In this document: piece by piece, positions 1 through 6,264 of the stretch
How the letters are laid out: the number at the start of each line of letters is the position of its first letter
How positions within the stretch are numbered: position 1 is the stretch's first letter
Assembly (NCBI GenBank): GCA_034211175.1
Contig: JAXHUH010000023.1
Span: forward strand, 1 to 27,233
DNA length: 27,233 nt
Source: JAXHUH01 sp034211175
GTDB taxonomy: Bacteria; Actinomycetota; Acidimicrobiia; Acidimicrobiales; CAIXPF01
Reading direction: 5' to 3'
The notes under the pieces: model-generated
What the model was told of the DNA's origin: nothing
Databases searched by the model: none
Seen by the model: only the letters and a program-made list of their open reading frames with translations
Translations under genes and position numbers: made by a program

Positions 1-33
1 CGCGTCCGCGCCACCGTGGGCGGCGCGGACGCG
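1..33 (-). terminator. Hairpin terminator downstream of fructose-bisphosphate aldolase
   Basis: Bases 1-12 and 22-33 are perfect reverse complements (12 bp, nearly all GC) around a 9-base loop. The hairpin lies 8 bases past the aldolase stop codon on the minus strand. No U-tract is visible because the window ends here, so the terminator role is inferred from position and stem strength. Confidence 0.6.
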
Positions 34-40
34 ACGGTGA

Positions 41-1117
41 TCAGCCCAGGGTGTTGATGTTGTTGAGCTCGGCGAAGGCCTGCTTGAGCCGCTCGACGAA
101 GGACACCTCGCCGGCACGGAGCCAGACGCGGGGGTCGTACATCTTCTTGTTCGGCTTGTCCGGGCCCTCGGGGTTGCCGATCTGGCCCTGGAGGTAGTCG
201 TGCTTGTCCGCCTCGTAGGCGCGGATGCCGTCCCACATCGCCCACTGGAGGTCGGTGTCGATGTTCATCTTCACGACGCCGTAGGAGATGGCCTCCTCGA
301 TCTCCGCGGCGGTCGAGCCCGACCCGCCGTGGAACACGAAGTTGACCGGCTTGGGGCCGGTGTCGAACTTCTTCTGGATGTACTCCTGGGAGTCGTTCAG
401 GATCGACGGCGTCAGCACGACGTTGCCCGGCTTGTACACGCCGTGGACGTTGCCGAAGGCGGCCGCGATGGTGAACCGGTCGGAGATCTTCGACAGCTCC
501 TCGTACGCGTAGGCCACCTCCTCGGGCTTCGAGTAGAGGTCGGCGGCGTCGGCGTCGGTGTTGTCGACCCCGTCCTCCTCGCCGCCGGTGATCCCGAGCT
601 CGATCTCGAGGGTCATGCCCAGCTTCGACATGCGCTCGAGGTACTGGCAGGAGATCTCGATGTTCTCCTCCATCGACTCCTCCGACAGGTCCAGCATGTG
701 GGAGCTGAACAGCGGGGTGCCGGTGGTCTCGAAGTGCTTCTCGCCGGCGTCGAGCACGCCCGACACCCAGCCGAGCTTGCTCTTGGCGCAGTGGTCGGTG
801 TGGAGCAGGACGCGGGCGCCGTAGGCCTCGGCCAGGGTCCACACGTGGCGGGCGCCGGCGATGGCGCCCATGATCGACCCCTCGTCGCCCTTGCCGAACG
901 ACTTGCCGGCGACGAACGCCGAACCGCTGTGGGAGAACTGGATGATGACGGGCGAGTTGACCGCGGCGGCGGTCTCCATGACCGCGTTCATCGAGTTCGT
1001 GCCGATGCAGTTGGCGGCCGGCAGGGCGAACTTGCCTGCCTTGGCCAGATCGAAGACGGCGGAGACGGCGTCACCGGTGAGGACACCGGCCGGGAGCTCA
1101 GTGGCAACAGCAGACAT
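41..1117 (-). CDS. fbaA: Class II fructose-bisphosphate aldolase
   Basis: Cleaves fructose 1,6-bisphosphate to dihydroxyacetone phosphate and glyceraldehyde 3-phosphate in glycolysis, and runs in reverse in gluconeogenesis; cytosolic and zinc dependent. At 358 residues it matches the class IIA length (E. coli FbaA is about 359). Visible family motifs are the N-terminal LPAANCIGTNSMNAV, the metal site LLHTDHC, EIELGITGGEEDG, NVHGVYKPG and the phosphate-binding VFHGGSGS. The ATG at 1117 gives the expected N-terminus and lies 6 bases after a TAGAGT box, so it is probably read from a leaderless mRNA. It seems to be transcribed alone, with a strong hairpin after the stop. Confidence 0.96.
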   Translation of the reverse strand: MSAVATELPAGVLTGDAVSAVFDLAKAGKFALPAANCIGTNSMNAVMETAAAVNSPVIIQFSHSGSAFVAGKSFGKGDEGSIMGAIAGARHVWTLAEAYGARVLLHTDHCAKSKLGWVSGVLDAGEKHFETTGTPLFSSHMLDLSEESMEENIEISCQYLERMSKLGMTLEIELGITGGEEDGVDNTDADAADLYSKPEEVAYAYEELSKISDRFTIAAAFGNVHGVYKPGNVVLTPSILNDSQEYIQKKFDTGPKPVNFVFHGGSGSTAAEIEEAISYGVVKMNIDTDLQWAMWDGIRAYEADKHDYLQGQIGNPEGPDKPNKKMYDPRVWLRAGEVSFVERLKQAFAELNNINTLG

Positions 1118-1123
1118 GTGACG

Positions 1124-1129
1124 ACTCTA
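1124..1129 (-). promoter_or_regulatory. Candidate -10 box for a leaderless fbaA transcript
   Basis: TAGAGT on the minus strand ends 6 bases before the fbaA ATG. With normal -10 to start-site spacing, transcription would begin at or very near the A of the ATG. There is no Shine-Dalgarno sequence before this start. The same geometry recurs before the genes at 14529 and 18100. Confidence 0.5.
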
Positions 1130-1144
1130 CGAGGACGAATCGCC

Positions 1145-1198
1145 GGCCGTGAACGGCAGCGCGCATGTTCGCCGGTTGTCGTGACCTCGTTCACGGCC
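1145..1198. repeat. Long-spaced perfect inverted repeat upstream of fbaA
   Basis: GGCCGTGAACG (1145-1155) and CGTTCACGGCC (1188-1198) are perfect 11-base inverted copies separated by 32 bases. They lie between the stop of the 54-residue protein (1261) and the fbaA promoter. This could be a terminator stem for the upstream gene pair or a two-site operator for fbaA; the sequence does not decide. Confidence 0.5.
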
Positions 1199-1260
1199 CG
1201 GGCCGGGCCGGAGGTCACTCCCGGCCGCTCGCGCGGACCGTCGTGGCCCGTCCGACGGGC

Positions 1261-1425
1261 TCACTGGCGGGGGTCGCGGCGGGCGCCGACCACCGCGGCG
1301 ACCACCCCGGCGACCGGCCCGACGACCAGCGCGGTCGCGACATCACCGACCGACACCCCGTAGGCCACGCCGACGATGGCGCCGACGACCATGCACCACG
1401 CCATCCGGCGCGTCGGGACCCTCAC
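1261..1425 (-). CDS. Small two-helix membrane protein, translationally coupled
   Basis: A 54-residue reading frame starting with GTG at 1425 and ending TGA at 1261-1263. Residues about 9-24 and 29-47 are strongly hydrophobic (rich in V, G, A), giving two likely transmembrane helices; both ends are arginine rich. The GTG overlaps the TGA of the lipoprotein gene upstream (GTGA), the classic arrangement for translational coupling, which is the main support for its being real. I do not recognise the family. A membrane partner of the lipoprotein is possible but is only inferred from the coupling. Confidence 0.6.
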   Translation of the reverse strand: MRVPTRRMAWCMVVGAIVGVAYGVSVGDVATALVVGPVAGVVAAVVGARRDPRQ

Positions 1426-2666
1426 GGCGTGCGGAACCAGCGCAGCTCCGCCCCATCGCCGGTCCCACCACCGCCGTCACCGCCACCGCCGGCCGAGACG
1501 AGCAGCCACGGCCGCCCCTCGAGGGTTCCCGCGGCGAGCACGTCGCCGTTGCGGCCGTCGCCACCGACGCCGCTGGCGAGGTGCTCGGTCACCCGACCGT
1601 CGTCGTCGACGTGGAGCAGGCCGCCGTGGGTGGCGGGCTCGGCCGACAGGAACCAGCCGTCGCCGAGCGGGCGGGGCGGTTCGGCGCCCGGGTCGTCGCT
1701 CGTGAGCCCGTCGATGCGACCGCCGGGCGAACGGGATGGCGTGGTGACCCGGTGGATGCCGGGACGATCGAACGGCGCGTCCGACGTCAGCGCCGCGAAC
1801 CCGCCGACCGTCAGGACCACGTCGTCACCCGCCGCTTCGAGGACCGCGTCGACCGGCGGCACCGGGGCCTCGGCGGCGACGCCGTCGGGCGCGACCGTCG
1901 CCAGTCGGGCGGCGTCGCCGGTGGACACCACGACGTGGAGCAGGCCGCCGCGCACCACCGGCCACTGGGCGGAGGCGGCCGGATCGCCGCCGGTCAGGTC
2001 GATCGGCGCGGTGGCGACGCCCCGCACCGGATCGACGGCAACGGCGGCGGCCTCCGCGGTGCGCACGACCCACAGCATCTCGCCGTCGCCCGCCAGCACC
2101 GCCGTCTCGCTCCGCCCGATCGCCACCTCGACGGCGACGCCCGCGACCTCGCCCCGCTCGCCGGCGAGCGAGCGCACCACACCGGCGGCCGTGTCGAGCA
2201 CCCAGACCCGGCCGGCGGCGGCCACCGGGTCCCGACCGAGCAGCGGCGTGGCGACGAGCTCCTGTCGCCCCGGCGCCGTCGGGTCCCACCAGCCGAGCGC
2301 ACCGTCGGAGCCGGAAGCCCAGGCCCGACCCCACAGCTCGGCGACCGCACCGGTCACGCCGTCGACGCAGGCGGTCACGTCGCACCCGGCGGCGTCGAGC
2401 GCCGGGTCGATGGCCACGGCCCGCGCCGCGTCGACGATCCAGAGCCGCCCGCCGGCGATCACGCCCCGGTGGGGGCCGGCGCCGAGCGCGACGTCGACCA
2501 CGATCGGCTCGACGGTCGGTTCGACCGGCCGGGGCACCACCGACGCGGGCCCGCGCTCGGGCGGAGCGGACTGCTGGCCCACCGTCGCGCATCCGGCGAC
2601 GACGCCGAGCGAGAGCGCGGCGGTCACCGCCAGCATCGGGGCGGCTCGTCTGGTCACTCCACGCAC
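1422..2666 (-). CDS. Putative lipoprotein, likely beta-propeller, function unknown
   Basis: A 414-residue protein with an N-terminal signal (two arginines, hydrophobic core) and a lipobox ending in cysteine at about residue 26 (LGVVAGC), so it is probably lipid-anchored outside the membrane. The rest is rich in short hydrophobic strands alternating with turns such as GRLWIVDAA, GRVWVLDTA and GEMLWVVRTA at fairly regular spacing, which suggests a PQQ/WD-like propeller; this is inference. The GTG at 2666 has no clear Shine-Dalgarno; an in-frame GTG lies three codons on. It overlaps the 54-residue membrane gene by 4 bases. No specific function can be assigned. Confidence 0.8.
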   Translation of the reverse strand: MRGVTRRAAPMLAVTAALSLGVVAGCATVGQQSAPPERGPASVVPRPVEPTVEPIVVDVALGAGPHRGVIAGGRLWIVDAARAVAIDPALDAAGCDVTACVDGVTGAVAELWGRAWASGSDGALGWWDPTAPGRQELVATPLLGRDPVAAAGRVWVLDTAAGVVRSLAGERGEVAGVAVEVAIGRSETAVLAGDGEMLWVVRTAEAAAVAVDPVRGVATAPIDLTGGDPAASAQWPVVRGGLLHVVVSTGDAARLATVAPDGVAAEAPVPPVDAVLEAAGDDVVLTVGGFAALTSDAPFDRPGIHRVTTPSRSPGGRIDGLTSDDPGAEPPRPLGDGWFLSAEPATHGGLLHVDDDGRVTEHLASGVGGDGRNGDVLAAGTLEGRPWLLVSAGGGGDGGGGTGDGAELRWFRTP

Positions 2667-2709
2667 ATCGTCACAGACGGTCGGCAGCGCCGTGGCCTTG
2701 AGCCTGGTT

Positions 2710-2929
2710 GAGCCTCGCTCGCCGGCTACGCCGGTCGAGCTACGTTCAACTTGTGAGCCTCGCTCGCCGGCTGAGCCTCGCTCGCCGCCTACGGCGGACG
2801 AGCTGCGGTCAGCGGGCTGAGCCTCGCTCGCCGGCTCCGCCGGACGAGCTACGTTCAGCTCACGGCGGACGGGCTACGTTCAGCTGGCTGGTCCTCGCTC
2901 GCCGCCTACGGCGGACGAGCTGCGGTCAG
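2710..2929. repeat. Array of about six hairpin-forming 40-base repeats
   Basis: Full copies lie at 2710-2749, 2773-2812, 2819-2858 and 2890-2929, with truncated copies at 2755-2772 and about 2862-2885. The core folds as GCTCG-CCGGC-TAC-GCCGG-T-CGAGC or GCTCG-CCGCC-TAC-GGCGG-A-CGAGC: a 10 bp stem with one bulged base. The central pairs swap from GGC/GCC to GCC/GGC between copies, so the stem is kept while sequence changes. The tails alternate between GCTACGTTCA and GCTGCGGTCAG. The array lies between two co-directional minus-strand genes, like REP-type extragenic palindromes. Confidence 0.85.
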
Positions 2930-2946
2930 CGGCTGGGTCTCAGCCG
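2930..2946 (-). terminator. Small hairpin spanning the hydrolase stop codon
   Basis: CGGCTG (2930-2935) and CAGCCG (2941-2946) are inverted copies around a 5-base loop. The right arm overlaps the last codons and stop of the PDZ-hydrolase gene. The short stem makes a terminator role uncertain. Confidence 0.3.
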
Positions 2947-4787
2947 GGTGGCAGCGTCCACGGGCGCGCCCCCAGCGTCGCCGCGAGCTGCTGGCGGGCC
3001 CCGGCCCGCTCGACCGTGTAGGTGACCTGCGCCCCGGCGCCGGCGGCCACGAGGTCGTCGATGGCACCGACCGGTTCGCCGTCGACCTCGACGACGACGT
3101 CGCCCGGGGTGAGCCCGGCCGCCGCGGCCGCCGAGTTCGGCGCCACGTCGGCGACGGTGACCGCACCGCCGGAGCTGTCGAGCTGGGCGCCGAGGTAGCC
3201 GGCGGAGGGGCAGACGAGGGCGTCGTCGGGCACGGTCAGGTCGACGAGGTACTCGACGTAGAGGTCGTCGACGCAGCCGCCGGCAGCGAACGCCGTGTGG
3301 CCGTCCCCCGCGAAGGTGACGAGCGTCGCGCTGTCCAGCGCGTCGGCCAGGCGCTGCGACCACTCGAACGGGGTCGCCGGGTCGTGGGTCGTCCCGATGA
3401 CCAGCACCGGCGGTGCGTCGGCTCCCGAGATCTCCGGCAGGCCCTCACCCTCGGCGGGCCACGACGCGCACTGCAGCGTCCCGGCCACGAGCAGGTCACC
3501 CCAGCGCGGTGCCGCCGGCGCGACCTCCTCGGCGAGCGCCACGGCCTCCTCGGCGCTGAGCGCGGCCGGGTCGTCGGCGCAGTCGACGGCGGTGAACATC
3601 TCGGAGCTGTTCGGGTAGGTGCCGTCGTCGGCCCGCTCGGTGTACAGGTCGGCGAGGAACAGCAGCGCGGTGCCGTCGCCGCCGGCCGCGTCGTCGAGGG
3701 CGAACGTGAACAGCTGCCAGCCGTCGGTCGTGTAGAGCGGCACCGCGCTGGCCGCGTAGAACAGGCCGGCGTCGAGGGTCCGGGCCGGGTCGGCCGTGGG
3801 CAGTGGCGACTCGAGCACCGACGCCAGCACGCCGTCCCAGGTCTGGGCGAGGCCGGCCTCGGCCAGCGGGCACTCGGGTTCGCTCGCGCACATGGCGTCG
3901 AGGCGGGCGAACGCCTCGTCGAAGCGGACGGCCCGCAGGCGGGTGTCCTCGACGAGATCGAGGTCGGGGGCGACGCCGCCGTCGAGGATCAGGGCCCGTG
4001 CGTGCTCGCCGTGCAGCTCGGCGTACACCGCCCCGATCGTGGTGCCGTAGCTGAGCCCGACGTAGTTGAGGCCGTCGTCACCGAGCGCCCGGCGCAGCAG
4101 GTCGAGGTCGTGGGCCACGTCGACGGTGCCGAGGTGGTCGAGCAGGTCCCCGTAGCGCTCGGCGCAGCTCTGCGCGAGCTCGACGTTGTAGGCCGCCACC
4201 TCGGCGAAGCCGCTGGCCCGGTCGGGGATGATGGCCAGCTCACGGGCCGGGTCGGGGTTGCACTCGATCGGGGTGGAGCGCCCCACGCCGCGGGGGTCGA
4301 ACGAGACGAGGTCGAACCGGGCGGCGAGCTCGGCCGGCACGACGGGGGCGGCGTCGGCGAGGAACGTGATGCCGGAGCCGCCGGGCCCGCCGGGGTTGAA
4401 CACGAGGCTGCCGATCCGCTCGTCGGTGTCGGACGCCGGCTGGCGGATGACGGCGACGTCGAGCGTCTCGCCCTCGGGGTCGTCGTGGTCGACCGGGGCG
4501 ACGAGCGTGGCGCACTCGAACCCGTCGAGGTCGGCGCACGGCTCCCAGGCCAGCGGCGCCACCGTGAACTCGCTCTCGTCGACGGTGTCGCCGGTCGTGT
4601 CGGTGGTGCCGGGCCCGGTGTCGTCGGTCGTGGCGTCGCCCGTCGTCGCGGGCGTCGTGGTCGACGACGTCGCCGAGCTCTCGTCGTCGTCATCGCCGGT
4701 GCACGCGGCGAGGACCAGCGTGGCCACGGCCACGGCGGCGAGGACCGCCCGGCGGGCGCGGGCGGGGCGGGAAGCGGGGGCGGTCAG
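2940..4787 (-). CDS. TAP-like alpha/beta-hydrolase lipoprotein with C-terminal PDZ domain (probable CTG start)
   Basis: An exported serine hydrolase of the tripeptidyl-aminopeptidase-like class. Motifs in order, numbered from the CTG: lipobox LVLAAC (Cys about 29), a Thr/Asp-rich linker, oxyanion region NPGGPGGSG, FDPRGVGRS, nucleophile elbow GLSYG (Ser about 246), and late acid and histidine in GTTHDPATP and GDGHTAF. A PDZ-like domain fills the last ~90 residues (GYLGAQL, AAAAGLTPGDVVVEVDGEPV). The first ATG or GTG in frame is a GTG at 4733, which would remove the positively charged part of the signal peptide. A CTG at 4787 restores it, overlaps the lemA-like stop (CTGA) and follows GGAGG by 7 bases, so I prefer CTG (615 residues). 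The peptidase substrate is unknown. Confidence 0.85.
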   Translation of the reverse strand: MTAPASRPARARRAVLAAVAVATLVLAACTGDDDDESSATSSTTTPATTGDATTDDTGPGTTDTTGDTVDESEFTVAPLAWEPCADLDGFECATLVAPVDHDDPEGETLDVAVIRQPASDTDERIGSLVFNPGGPGGSGITFLADAAPVVPAELAARFDLVSFDPRGVGRSTPIECNPDPARELAIIPDRASGFAEVAAYNVELAQSCAERYGDLLDHLGTVDVAHDLDLLRRALGDDGLNYVGLSYGTTIGAVYAELHGEHARALILDGGVAPDLDLVEDTRLRAVRFDEAFARLDAMCASEPECPLAEAGLAQTWDGVLASVLESPLPTADPARTLDAGLFYAASAVPLYTTDGWQLFTFALDDAAGGDGTALLFLADLYTERADDGTYPNSSEMFTAVDCADDPAALSAEEAVALAEEVAPAAPRWGDLLVAGTLQCASWPAEGEGLPEISGADAPPVLVIGTTHDPATPFEWSQRLADALDSATLVTFAGDGHTAFAAGGCVDDLYVEYLVDLTVPDDALVCPSAGYLGAQLDSSGGAVTVADVAPNSAAAAAGLTPGDVVVEVDGEPVGAIDDLVAAGAGAQVTYTVERAGARQQLAATLGARPWTLPPG

Positions 4788-5326
4788 TGCTCATCCTCCA
4801 TCGTGGGCTCGAGATCGAGCAGGGCGACGGGCCGGAACCGGGCGATGCGGCTGATGATCGAGGTCGGCGGGCGCTCGATGCGTCGGTTGTAGTAGCGGGC
4901 GAGCTCGTTGTAGGCGTCGACGACACCGAGGATGCGGCCGTCGACCGCGATCAGGCGGTGGGTGACGTTGCGGAACGTGACGTTGCCGTTGAGCTCGGGG
5001 TGGCCGTCCACGTGATCGAGGAGCGCCCGGACGGCGAACGCCAGCTCGTTCTCCCAGCGCTGCGCGTCGGCGGTGCTGTTGGCGAGCTCGGCCGCGCTCT
5101 TGCGGGCGGTGGCCACGTTGTCCGCCCACGGCTCGGAGTCCGCGACGACGGAGCGGACGAGCTCCACGAGCCGGTCGGCGAGGTCGTGGCGACGCTCGAG
5201 CTGCTCCTCGAGCTGGACCCACGCGTACTCCAGGACCCCGATCTGGCGTTGGAACCGGCGCCACGAGAAGGCGACGCCGGCAACGGCGAGCAGCGCGGCG
5301 ACGATGAACGGCCAGTACGGGATCAT
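4784..5326 (-). CDS. LemA-family membrane protein
   Basis: A 180-residue protein with an N-terminal transmembrane helix (residues about 6-21) and a LemA-type helical domain: WVQLEEQLERRHDLADRLVELV near residue 36, an ATARKSAAEL segment, and the late YNELARYYNRRIERPP motif. LemA proteins are small envelope proteins of poorly known function. The ATG at 5326 overlaps the stop of the folate gene (ATGA), which supports it over much longer upstream starts in the same frame. It is the middle gene of a three-gene operon, each pair overlapping by 4 bases. Confidence 0.85.
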   Translation of the reverse strand: MIPYWPFIVAALLAVAGVAFSWRRFQRQIGVLEYAWVQLEEQLERRHDLADRLVELVRSVVADSEPWADNVATARKSAAELANSTADAQRWENELAFAVRALLDHVDGHPELNGNVTFRNVTHRLIAVDGRILGVVDAYNELARYYNRRIERPPTSIISRIARFRPVALLDLEPTMEDEH

Positions 5327-6003
5327 TCCGGCTGCGACGCTATCGGCGCGTGCGCGCAGCGCCGCACACCCGCCTCGGTGACGAGCCATCCGACCGCGAC
5401 GTCGTGGGCCTCGGTCGGCACGTCCGGGACGACCAGCGCCTCGGCGGCGACGCCGACCGCCGTGGCGTGGGCCAACGCGGCGAGCAGCCGGTCGTAGTAG
5501 CCACCGCCGTGGCCGAGCCGGCGTCCGTCGGCGCTGAACGCGAGCCCGGGGACGAGCACGATCCCGACGTCGTCGTGCGCCACGAGCGCGGCATCGGCGA
5601 CCGGCTGCTCGAAGCCGAAGCGGTGGCGCTCGCGGCGGGCGTCGAGCGGGTGGACGGTGAGCGGGCCGTGGTCCGGCGTGCGGGTCGTGGCGAAGCGGTG
5701 GGCGGCGAGCGCCGGCTCCTGCGCGAGCCGGGCGACCCCGACCTCGTGGGCCGTGGCCAGGTAGACCACGATCGTCGTCGGCTCCCGGGCGGCGAGCCAC
5801 GGCACGAGCGCGGCCCGCACCGCGGCGGACACGGCGCCGACGTCGAGCGCCGCCCGGCGGGCCCGAGCCCACGAGCGCCACACGTCCTTCGGGGCGGTGG
5901 CACCCGGCGCCGGCCCGACGCCGGGCTCGTCGGTCCCCGCCGAGGACGGCGCTGCGCTGCGACGGGCCGCCCCGTCGGACCCGCTCCTTGACCGCTCGTT
6001 CAT
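5323..6003 (-). CDS. 5-formyltetrahydrofolate cyclo-ligase
   Basis: Converts 5-formyl-THF and ATP to 5,10-methenyl-THF in the cytosol, salvaging a dead-end folate. The hallmark C-terminal segment is present: GIVLVPGLAFSADGRRLGHGGGYYDRLL, where the glycine loop binds ATP-phosphate; an EVGVARL-type substrate region lies in the middle. With the ATG at 6003 it is 226 residues, about 40 longer than usual, with a low-complexity Ser/Ala/Pro head. A GTG at about 5883 would give the usual length but has a poorly spaced ribosome site. The ATG follows a TAGTGT box by 9 bases, so I keep it. First gene of the operon with the LemA-like protein and the PDZ-hydrolase. Confidence 0.9.
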   Translation of the reverse strand: MNERSRSGSDGAARRSAAPSSAGTDEPGVGPAPGATAPKDVWRSWARARRAALDVGAVSAAVRAALVPWLAAREPTTIVVYLATAHEVGVARLAQEPALAAHRFATTRTPDHGPLTVHPLDARRERHRFGFEQPVADAALVAHDDVGIVLVPGLAFSADGRRLGHGGGYYDRLLAALAHATAVGVAAEALVVPDVPTEAHDVAVGWLVTEAGVRRCAHAPIASQPE

Positions 6004-6012
6004 GGTGAAGTA

Positions 6013-6018
6013 ACACTA
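6013..6018 (-). promoter_or_regulatory. Candidate -10 box of the folate-lemA-hydrolase operon
   Basis: TAGTGT on the minus strand lies 9 bases before the ATG at 6003. Only 22 bases separate this ATG from the divergent leader peptide start at 6026, so the two promoters must overlap or lie inside each other's coding sequence. Confidence 0.4.
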
Positions 6019-6025
6019 GGAGCTG

Positions 6026-6115
6026 ATGTCCCTGCACGAGCGGACCCGCGCGCACGAGACCCCGGCAGCTGCCGGTGTTCTGGCGCGTCTCCAGGGTCCC
6101 CTTCTTCTCGTGTAG
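6026..6115 (+). CDS. leuL: Leucine leader peptide upstream of leuA
   Basis: A 29-residue reading frame from ATG 6026 to TAG 6113-6115, preceded by AGGAG only 3 bases away. Its last residues are Gly-Pro-Leu-Leu-Leu-Val just before the stop, with further Leu codons at positions 3, 19 and 22. A run of Leu codons at the end of a short frame just before a hairpin and leuA is the hallmark of ribosome-mediated attenuation: scarce Leu-tRNA stalls the ribosome on the run and changes the downstream fold. Stem one starts at the last base of the stop codon, so a ribosome on the Leu codons would cover its 5' arm. Found by reading the leader; it is far shorter than a normal gene. Confidence 0.75.
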   Translation: MSLHERTRAHETPAAAGVLARLQGPLLLV

Positions 6116-6180
6116 GCGAGCGCCACATACCGGCGCTCGCCGAAGCCTCCCGTCGCCCGCAACCCGGGCTGGGAGGCTTC
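6115..6180 (+). promoter_or_regulatory. leuA attenuator: two consecutive perfect hairpins
   Basis: Stem one pairs GGCGAGCGCC (6115-6124) with GGCGCTCGCC (6132-6141), 10 bp with a 7-base loop. Stem two pairs GAAGCCTCCC (6142-6151) with GGGAGGCTTC (6171-6180), 10 bp, with an inner GCCCG/CGGGC stem (6155-6159 with 6165-6169). Stem two is followed by TTCGCG; with the stem end this gives CTTCTTC, a weak terminator tail. The stems abut exactly, so opening stem one frees a strand next to stem two. An antiterminator pairing was not clearly identified. Confidence 0.7.
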
Positions 6181-6264
6181 TTCGCGTTACGGGCGCCGAA
6201 CACGACCGACCAGACGACCAGCCGCACCGCACCAGACGCACAGCGCACCACGAGAGGACCATCG

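Noticed and set aside
200..1363. Long open frame (387 residues) on the plus strand opposite fbaA
   Set aside because: Arg/Gly/Val-rich antisense shadow of a clearly conserved aldolase; open only because stops are rare at this GC content.
3297..4892. 531-residue plus-strand frame opposite the PDZ-hydrolase
   Set aside because: Shadow frame; the minus strand has the catalytic motifs and signal peptide.
4784..6262. Single 492-residue protein covering the LemA-like gene and beyond
   Set aside because: Only the last 180 residues look like a real protein; the rest is antisense or off-frame to the folate gene, and the ATGA overlap marks the true start at 5326.
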